In this document: positions 1 to 4,359 of the stretch, piece by piece
Position numbering within the stretch: position 1 is the first letter of the stretch
How the letters are laid out: each line of letters begins with the position of its first letter
Assembly: GCA_019415925.1 (NCBI GenBank)
Contig: DXYG01000111.1
Location: forward strand, 1-5,707
Source: Clostridiales bacterium
Lineage (GTDB): Bacteria > Bacillota > Clostridia > Oscillospirales > Acutalibacteraceae
DNA: 5,707 nucleotides
Direction: 5' to 3'
Program-made: the position numbers and the translations under genes
Notes under the pieces: generated by a model
Told to the model about the DNA's origin: nothing
Databases searched by the model: none
What the model saw: the letters and a program-made list of their open reading frames with translations, nothing else

Positions 1-88
1 GTAAATATTCTGCGAATTTTTCTTTATCATAATTTATTTTGTTGTATGTTAACTTGAAACATCGGGAATTGCAAGTTATTTTTACCAT
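1..88 (-). CDS. possible 5' end of an unidentified minus-strand gene (partial)
   Basis: An ATG at 88 on the minus strand opens a frame with no stop for 29 codons up to the left edge. The product would begin MVKITCNSRCFKL and is rich in Lys, Asn and Tyr. I do not recognise it. No Shine-Dalgarno sequence precedes the ATG, and an in-frame stop lies just upstream. An open stretch of this length could arise by chance in DNA this AT-rich. If real, it would be transcribed divergently from the small gene at 184. I would treat it as a placeholder that needs the flanking sequence. Confidence 0.2.
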   Translation of the reverse strand, partial: MVKITCNSRCFKLTYNKINYDKEKFAEYL

Positions 89-89
89 A

Positions 90-118
90 TTAATATTTTT
101 ATTGAATATAGTTATAAT
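90..118 (+). promoter_or_regulatory. sigma-A-type promoter for the small gene at 184
   Basis: A perfect -10 hexamer TATAAT lies at 113-118. A four-of-six -35 match, TTAATA, lies at 90-95, giving the optimal 17-base spacer. Transcription would start near 125, leaving an untranslated leader of about 60 bases before the ATG at 184. The call rests on motif matching only. No operator or leader structure was noticed. Confidence 0.6.
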
Positions 119-183
119 TGAAAAAGCCTGGACTTTGCAAAAGATTTGTGATATATGTTTGTACTGCGAAAGGCGGTGCAATA

Positions 184-447
184 ATGAGTATACTTGAAGA
201 GCTATATTACGGAAACATAGTTCCTAATGAAAAGTGTGCAAAGCTTAACAGCGAGGTCACGGAACTGCTGAAATTGCTAAACAGAAATGAGGTAAAGCTC
301 ACGGTTACTTTTTCCGAAGGACAGAAAATCACCTTTGAAAAATACAAGGATTGCAATCGTGAAATTTCTGAAATCTGTGAAAAAGATGCATTCCTGAACG
401 GCTTTAGGTTAGGAGCACGGATTATAATTGAATCTGTAAATGAATGA
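184..447 (+). CDS. small DUF6809-like protein of unknown function
   Basis: This encodes 87 residues beginning MSILEELYYGNIVPNE. The opening pattern S-I-L-E-E-L-Y-x-G-N-I-x-P-x-E, the length and the closing G-x-x-L-G-A-R-x-x-I-E segment match what I recall of the DUF6809 family, short proteins found widely in Clostridia and their mobile elements. No enzymatic motif, membrane segment or signal peptide is seen; the protein looks soluble and largely helical, and its function is unknown. I chose the ATG at 184 because AGGCGGTG at 171-178 is a good ribosome binding site five bases upstream. A longer reading from a TTG at 118 would start inside the -10 box and is rejected. The gene is monocistronic, with its own promoter, and converges on the sigma-factor gene across a hairpin terminator. 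Confidence 0.8.
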   Translation: MSILEELYYGNIVPNEKCAKLNSEVTELLKLLNRNEVKLTVTFSEGQKITFEKYKDCNREISEICEKDAFLNGFRLGARIIIESVNE

Positions 448-460
448 AAATTGTTTACTC

Positions 461-502
461 AAAAATTAACGGGAGAACGCTGTCTTGTGTTCTCCCGTTA
501 AT
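461..502 (-). terminator. rho-independent terminator of the sigma-factor operon
   Basis: ATTAACGGGAGAAC at 465-478 is perfectly complementary to GTTCTCCCGTTAAT at 489-502. The stem can extend by a G-T and a C-G pair to leave a six-base loop at 481-486. Read on the minus strand, the stem is followed by a T run (complement of A461-A465), as in an intrinsic terminator. On the plus strand no U run follows, so it should stop the small upstream gene less efficiently. The sigma-gene stop codon at 498-500 lies inside the stem, an unusually tight arrangement. Confidence 0.88.
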
Positions 503-1283
503 CGTTGTAACGACCTGTTTTTATTAACTTCCTGATAATAGATTTTCGTGCCTTGATTACTCCGTCTATGGTCATCATTTCAACAAGTGCAATTTCGTCA
601 AGCGTTTTCTTTTCATATCCGAAAACGCCCATTGAATGTCCGAGGATATATTTGTCTTTTTCAGGAAGCTTATTAAACTGCTTTTCTAATAACTCAAGGC
701 AGAGTTTTTGCTGAACAAGCTTGTCCGTAGAAATTGATGTTTCTTGTGACAAAAGGGACTCAATAAAACTATCAGAATTATCAGGTGTTATGTCCTCCAC
801 AGACAGGCTGTGCGTGTTGTAGTTGATATATTTCTCAACTGTGGTTTCAGACAACTTCAATTCATCTGATATTTCAGCAACTTCCTTGTAATCTTCATAG
901 TACATTTTCTGAACCTTACGGACTGTGTTCATATCGTGTTTTGAAAGTGAAACTGCACCCACGTTCTTCTCAAGCCAACGGTACATTGCACTTTTGATAT
1001 GTGGATATAGATATGTAGTCAGCTTGGCTTTGGTGACATCATATTTCTTCGATTGAATACAGTCAAAGAACGCAAGTGCTCCTTCGCTATCCAAATCACT
1101 CAATATTTCCTTAGTATAGACCGTAAGTTCCTGCGGTCTGTTTTCTTTTTTATGGAAACAATTAAAGGCAACGGCAGATTCTTTTGCAATGCTGTGTATA
1201 AAACCGATGTTTTCATTGTACAGCTTTTCAAGCATACTGTCATCGCCGTCATAATATTTCTGAATCATTTCTTCGTTAGTCAT
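498..1283 (-). CDS. sigma-70 family RNA polymerase sigma factor, element-borne
   Basis: This 261-residue protein has the layout of a full sigma factor. Region 2 spans about residues 17-107: DLDSEGALAFFDCI (63-76) aligns with the usual DLIQEGNIGLLKAV, and TTYLYPHIKSAMYRWLEKN (89-107) with the -10-recognition helix. Region 3 covers about 111-165 (VSLSKHDMNTVRKVQ, then a helix-turn-helix-like EISDELKLSETTVEKYI). Region 4 covers about 195-256: LPEKDKYILGHSMGVFG corresponds to LPxREREVLxLRFGL, followed by TLDEIALVEMMTIDGVIKARK. Two things are odd. The recognition helix has TIDGVIKARK where housekeeping factors have TRERVRQIE, and regions 2.1 and 2.2 are separated by an extra stretch near 40-58. 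It would bind core RNA polymerase and probably reads a non-standard promoter (inference). The ATG is preceded by AAAGGTGA, which overlaps the stop of the upstream gene four bases away, so the two are translationally coupled. A phage- or plasmid-type regulator is the alternative reading. Confidence 0.85.
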   Translation of the reverse strand: MTNEEMIQKYYDGDDSMLEKLYNENIGFIHSIAKESAVAFNCFHKKENRPQELTVYTKEILSDLDSEGALAFFDCIQSKKYDVTKAKLTTYLYPHIKSAMYRWLEKNVGAVSLSKHDMNTVRKVQKMYYEDYKEVAEISDELKLSETTVEKYINYNTHSLSVEDITPDNSDSFIESLLSQETSISTDKLVQQKLCLELLEKQFNKLPEKDKYILGHSMGVFGYEKKTLDEIALVEMMTIDGVIKARKSIIRKLIKTGRYND

Positions 1284-1287
1284 ATGC

Positions 1288-2604
1288 TCACCTTTTAGCC
1301 TTTGGTCGTCCTCTCGGATTCGATTTTCGTATTACATTACAGAGAGGATAAAGATTTTTGGATTCAAGAGATTTTTCAAATTCTTCATTGGAGATTCCCG
1401 GCGTGATTTTAGCGTGGTGATATAAATCCTTAGCTTTAGCGTAAAGAATTTCTCTTTCTTCTGCTGTAATAATGCGTCTGGATAAATCCTTGTCAATACG
1501 CTTGTAACAGCGGTTAAGCGATTGAGCTTTCGGATTGTCTGCAACGGTTTCTTTAACTCCTTTGCAGTGATAGCCAAGTTGAGCGCAGGTGTACTTCGGA
1601 TTATCAGGGGCAGGCTTGTCACAGTATTTCGTGTGGTATGCTTTCCTAAGTAGAAAAAATCTTCCGCAATACTCACACCTGCGAATTATATATCCTGCCT
1701 CTAAAGCCTTGTAAAAATCTGTTTTCAGAAGAGTCTGGAGTGATTGCACTTCAAAATATTCATAAATTTTAAACTCACCTGAACCCTTTGATGTTTCTCT
1801 CGGAATATATCTGAGTGTAACTGAATCGGCATTGGTAAATAATCCTGTTCCACTAATCGGATTAGCAATCAGCTTGTGCACATTCGGATGATTTAAAAAG
1901 TTAAGCAAAGCAGATGCATAATTATTTGAATTAAGTTTTTGAAGTTTGGATAAATAGAAGTCTATGAAGTTGTAGATAGTATTGTTAAATGACTGTATAT
2001 CGGATAATATTCTCTCGTACATAGAACAGAAGTTTTTGTAGTATTCCCATTTTTGTTTGATATTGCCGGGATAGATAAGCAACGCTCTTGTCTTTGACGG
2101 CGGTGTAGACGGAATATCAGGCTTTGGAATGTCAATAGGAAAGCTTAATCCGCTTTCCTCATCGTCAAGATATACTGTATCGCAATTTCCAAAGTTCTCG
2201 GGATGTTCAAGATATTCGTTGTACTCTTCAATCTGCGATAAGATTTCCAAATCTCTGTGCGACAGCTCGCAATCATCATTTGCAAAAACAGAAAGCTGTG
2301 AAGTGAATTGCCTTGCTTCTTCCAAAATATTATTATCATCCTTCAACAGAGAAAAAATTTTGTGTTTACTCATAAGATTGTCAAGCACAATGTAATCTTC
2401 ATTAGCTTCAAACCAGTCTATTAAATCGTGCGAGGTTTCATATTTATAAGATTTCTTGATTGCAGAATCAAGAATAGTTTTCATTTTCAGGTAATCATTA
2501 CGGGGAAGATTGAGTACCTCGGTGGTAAGTTCGCCGAGAGAAAATTCTTCCCCGTTTATTTCTGTTGTCTTATTGCCAACGCAGTAAAGTATCTTTTGAA
2601 ACAT
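1288..2604 (-). CDS. DUF6076-like protein with cysteine cluster and C-terminal AT-hook
   Basis: This encodes 438 residues from the ATG at 2604, preceded by AAGAGGGA at a good distance. A longer reading from a GTG at 2682 adds 26 residues but has no ribosome binding site and would run through the putative promoter. The N-terminal half is acidic and helical. A Pro-rich linker (PIDIPKPDIPSTPPS, about 156-170) leads to a second helical part. Near the C terminus is a cysteine cluster, C310-x2-C313-x14-C328 with C340 and C347, within the block CEYCGRFFLLRKAYHTKYC. This looks like a zinc ribbon or treble-clef site. The last residues, NPRGRPKAKR, form a classic AT-hook core (RGRP flanked by basic residues), which binds the minor groove of AT-rich DNA. 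I recall this C-terminal block as DUF6076, a family without known function. It is first in an operon with the sigma factor, which suggests a DNA-binding partner, activator or anti-sigma role (inference). Confidence 0.75.
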   Translation of the reverse strand: MFQKILYCVGNKTTEINGEEFSLGELTTEVLNLPRNDYLKMKTILDSAIKKSYKYETSHDLIDWFEANEDYIVLDNLMSKHKIFSLLKDDNNILEEARQFTSQLSVFANDDCELSHRDLEILSQIEEYNEYLEHPENFGNCDTVYLDDEESGLSFPIDIPKPDIPSTPPSKTRALLIYPGNIKQKWEYYKNFCSMYERILSDIQSFNNTIYNFIDFYLSKLQKLNSNNYASALLNFLNHPNVHKLIANPISGTGLFTNADSVTLRYIPRETSKGSGEFKIYEYFEVQSLQTLLKTDFYKALEAGYIIRRCEYCGRFFLLRKAYHTKYCDKPAPDNPKYTCAQLGYHCKGVKETVADNPKAQSLNRCYKRIDKDLSRRIITAEEREILYAKAKDLYHHAKITPGISNEEFEKSLESKNLYPLCNVIRKSNPRGRPKAKR

Positions 2605-2613
2605 AAATCCCTC

Positions 2614-2684
2614 TTGATAAATTGTCAGTGAATAAAAATATATTGTCGATGACAAATATAAGTCTAACACAAATTTATCCACAA
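2614..2684. promoter_or_regulatory. divergent promoter region with shared palindrome
   Basis: This control region lies between the DUF6076-like/sigma operon (left) and the ATPase gene (right). The palindrome TTGTCGATGACAA lies at 2643-2655, and a further half-site TTGTCA at 2622-2627. Possible plus-strand elements are TTGATA at 2614-2619 and TATATT at 2639-2644, with a long 19-base spacer. Possible minus-strand elements read TTGTGG (2684-2679) and TATATT (2660-2655), with an 18-base spacer. If both are right, the -10 boxes flank the palindrome and both start sites fall in it. The palindrome is certain; the promoters are moderate matches only. Confidence 0.4.
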
Positions 2685-2690
2685 TACAAG

Positions 2691-2700
2691 CGGAGGTAAG
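2691..2700 (+). promoter_or_regulatory. orphan strong ribosome-binding-site-like sequence
   Basis: CGGAGGTAAG is close to a perfect anti-16S complement, yet no ATG, GTG or TTG lies 5-10 bases after it. The next ATG (2718) is 21 bases from the GGAGG, too far for normal initiation. It may be a standby ribosome site for the ATPase gene, the relic of a lost small gene, or chance. Confidence 0.3.
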
Positions 2701-2735
2701 TAATAATTTAATTTTAAATGAAAGAGGGTGATAAA

Positions 2736-3773
2736 ATGTGTGAAACAGAAATCAAAAAGAAATTCAATGCCATAGACGGTGAAACATTGATGGATATGAA
2801 TCTTCCGAGGACAAAGTTTTTCATACAAGGTATTCTGCCTCAGGGACTTGCGATTATTGCAGGTGCTCCTAAGATCGGCAAATCTTGGCTGATGCTTGAC
2901 TGGTGTGTAAAGATTGCAAAGGGAGAAAACATCTGGAATTTCAAAACAACTCAGGGTACTACTCTGTATTTATGTCTAGAAGATAATGATAACAGAATAC
3001 AGGACAGGCTATTGACTATCACCGATGAGGTTACGAGCGATGTTTACTTTGTCACTGACTGCTGTTCTCTTTCTGACGGACTTGAAGAGCAAATAAGAAA
3101 TTTTGTAAACGAGCACAGCGATACGGTTTTGATTGTTATTGATACCTTTCAAAAGGTCAGGCAGAATTCAAAAGACATAAGCTATGCTAGTGACTACAAG
3201 GAGATTGAAACTATTAAGAAGATAGCCGATGAATTACAAATAGCAATTCTGCTTGTACACCATATGCGTAAGCAAGACGACAAGGATCCGCTTAATAAGT
3301 TGTCAGGAACAAACGGTATTGCAGGCTGTGCAGATACAATATTTACTCTTGACAGGAGCAAACGCAGTCAGAACAGTGCAACATTGATTTGCACAGGAAG
3401 AGATATTGAATATCGTGAGTTTGAACTGAATTTCAATAAAGAGGATTGCGTATGGAGTCTGATTGCAGACAGCTCGGAAAATCCCGATATGCTTTTGCCT
3501 GATGAAATGAATCTGCTTATTGATATGATGAAAGAGATTGAAAACTTCAACGGAAGTAACGCAGAATTTCTTGAACGATACAATGCTTTTTCAGGGAAAA
3601 ATCTTTCTGCTCGTATCCTGAAAAGAATGATGAACAAGTGGCGTTACGAGTTAGAAGAAAACGGAGTTTATTTTGAATCGTTCAGAGATAAGAATGTGCG
3701 AGGACTGAAAATCCGATATGAGTTTGTCGGTGACGATGGTGACGTTAAGTACGATGAAAACACCGCTCTCTGA
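2736..3773 (+). CDS. RecA-fold ATPase, RepA-like replicative helicase family
   Basis: This encodes a 345-residue cytoplasmic ATPase. Walker A is GAPKIGKSW (residues 43-51, with Lys49 and Ser50 as nucleotide ligands). A likely catalytic glutamate sits in CLEDND (Glu82). Walker B is VLIVIDTF with Asp136. These are followed by a sensor-type LLVHHMRK (about 172-179) and SGTNGIAG (190-197), the pattern of the AAA_25/RSF1010 RepA hexameric helicase group. Residues from about 255 to 330 look like a C-terminal winged-helix domain, probably for DNA or partner binding. The family acts in plasmid replication, unwinding DNA in the 5'-3' direction in RSF1010. Here a role in element replication or transfer is inferred. 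I chose the ATG at 2736 because AGAGGGTG (2723-2730) is correctly spaced before it; an ATG at 2718 would put that site inside the coding region. The gene is transcribed away from the sigma operon and lies just upstream of the putative oriT. A KaiC/RadA-like ATPase is the alternative. Confidence 0.85.
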   Translation: MCETEIKKKFNAIDGETLMDMNLPRTKFFIQGILPQGLAIIAGAPKIGKSWLMLDWCVKIAKGENIWNFKTTQGTTLYLCLEDNDNRIQDRLLTITDEVTSDVYFVTDCCSLSDGLEEQIRNFVNEHSDTVLIVIDTFQKVRQNSKDISYASDYKEIETIKKIADELQIAILLVHHMRKQDDKDPLNKLSGTNGIAGCADTIFTLDRSKRSQNSATLICTGRDIEYREFELNFNKEDCVWSLIADSSENPDMLLPDEMNLLIDMMKEIENFNGSNAEFLERYNAFSGKNLSARILKRMMNKWRYELEENGVYFESFRDKNVRGLKIRYEFVGDDGDVKYDENTAL

Positions 3774-3775
3774 TT

Positions 3776-3802
3776 TATCGTTTCTATCGTTTTTATCGTC
3801 GC
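3776..3802 (+). repeat. three tandem 9-bp repeats, iteron-like
   Basis: TATCGTTTC, TATCGTTTT and TATCGTCGC follow one another with an exact period of nine bases, starting three bases after the ATPase stop codon. The third unit is only partly conserved. The sequence GTTTTTATCGT (3789-3799) also pairs, with one mismatch, with ACGATGAAAAC (3751-3761) at the end of the ATPase gene, so the block could form a weak hairpin. It could be a binding site at the edge of the oriT region or a degenerate terminator. Confidence 0.5.
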
Positions 3803-3852
3803 AAGGCAGTTGTTTCGCCGTTGTTGCCGATTTGTGCGATTGTTTTGCTGAG

Positions 3853-4029
3853 GGCGAGAAAGTACCCGCTTGCCAGTAAAAATCGAAATTTGGGCGAATT
3901 TACGGCAGAATTGAAATTTTGTTTTCAGAAGCAGAGGTTTGGGTTGCATTTCCCGGACTCGTCCGGGGCAAGCAGAGCGCTCGGCTGTCCGCCGAACACA
4001 TAAAACCGAGCGAAGCCCGGACCCACTTT
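3853..4029 (+). other. candidate origin of transfer (oriT) with nested inverted repeats
   Basis: This gene-free, locally GC-rich stretch lies directly before mobC and the relaxase, the usual place for oriT in MOBP systems. From left to right it shows: a small stem GGCGAG/CTTGCC (3853-3858 with 3869-3874, one G-T pair); a hairpin CCCGGA/TCCGGG (3952-3957 with 3962-3967); the 8-bp palindrome GAGCGCTC (3975-3982); CGCTCGG (3978-3984) pairing with CCGAGCG (4006-4012); and an alternative inner hairpin CGGC/GCCG (3982-3985 with 3991-3994). GTCCGGG (3961-3967) can instead pair with CCCGGAC (4016-4022), building a long two-part stem that excludes the 3952 hairpin. I cannot place the nick site. An attenuator controlling mobC is the alternative. 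The whole intergenic stretch 3774-4034 holds no convincing gene. Confidence 0.6.
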
Positions 4030-4034
4030 AATAC

Positions 4035-4050
4035 GGAGGTGCTAATAATA
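4035..4050 (+). promoter_or_regulatory. strong RBS followed by ATA in place of a start codon
   Basis: GGAGGT at 4035-4040 is a near-consensus ribosome binding site. Seven bases later, exactly where a start codon belongs, the sequence reads ATA (4048-4050), and a second ATA lies at 4045. No ATG, GTG or TTG is properly placed: the GTG at 4039 overlaps the binding site itself, and the nearest upstream alternative in frame is a TTG at 3919, which would force translation through the inverted repeats. This decides the proposed mobC start. Confidence 0.6.
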
Positions 4051-4359
4051 GAAAATCGAAAACGAAATCAAACCTTAAGTATCAGATTAACTCAATCTGA
4101 AAAGTCAGCTATTATTTCAAAAGCTAAGAAATCAAAATTAACCTTGACCGAGTATATTTTGGAATCTTCTCTACAAACCGAAATCAAAGTTGTTGACTTA
4201 CAACCGTTACTTGTTGAACTGAAAAGGATTGGCAATAACCTGAATCAGATAACAAGAAAGATAAACAGCGGAGCTTTCAACTCATATAACTTCAGCGAAG
4301 TAATTGCTATGCAAAGAAAAATCTATGATGTAATCATAAAACTGTCGGAGGAAAAGTGA
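4048..4359 (+). CDS. mobC: MobC-like relaxosome accessory protein
   Basis: This 103-residue protein is read from the ATA at 4048. The N-terminal part (NQTLSIRLTQSEKSAIISKA, about 7-26, then LTLTEYILESSL, 31-42) has the ribbon-helix-helix pattern of relaxosome DNA-binding proteins. The segment RIGNNLNQITRKIN (60-73) is the hallmark of the bacterial mobilization protein MobC family (PF05713), followed by a C-terminal helix. MobC proteins bind oriT next to the nick site, help to open the duplex, and recruit the relaxase; many also repress their own operon. It directly follows the putative oriT, and its TGA (4357-4359) overlaps the relaxase ATG by one base. The start is the odd point: the codon at the right distance from GGAGGT is ATA rather than ATG, as if a G had mutated to A. 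The reading frame itself is intact. Function is fairly sure; the exact N terminus is not. Confidence 0.82.
   Translation: MENRKRNQTLSIRLTQSEKSAIISKAKKSKLTLTEYILESSLQTEIKVVDLQPLLVELKRIGNNLNQITRKINSGAFNSYNFSEVIAMQRKIYDVIIKLSEEK

Noticed and set aside
118..183. Longer form of the small left gene starting at TTG 118
   Set aside because: The TTG overlaps the -10 box and has no ribosome binding site; the ATG at 184 has a good one, and the family opening motif begins there.
1332..1676. 114-codon minus-strand frame within the DUF6076-like gene
   Set aside because: It overlaps the conserved cysteine/AT-hook part of the real gene and shows no domain order, membrane segment or heptads, unlike the nested gene in the relaxase.
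2605..2682. 26-residue N-terminal extension of the DUF6076-like protein from GTG 2682
   Set aside because: It has no ribosome binding site, runs through the palindrome and putative promoter, and the ATG at 2604 is well placed after AAGAGGGA.
3776..3802. CRISPR-like array
   Set aside because: The repeat units are only nine bases long and contiguous, with no spacers.
3821..4003. 60-codon plus-strand frame across the putative oriT
   Set aside because: There is no ribosome binding site or recognisable product, and it ends within the inverted repeats; noncoding structure explains the region better.
3919..4047. 43-residue N-terminal extension of MobC from a TTG at 3919
   Set aside because: It would be translated from the GC-rich inverted repeats, has no ribosome binding site, and its sequence does not resemble a MobC N terminus.
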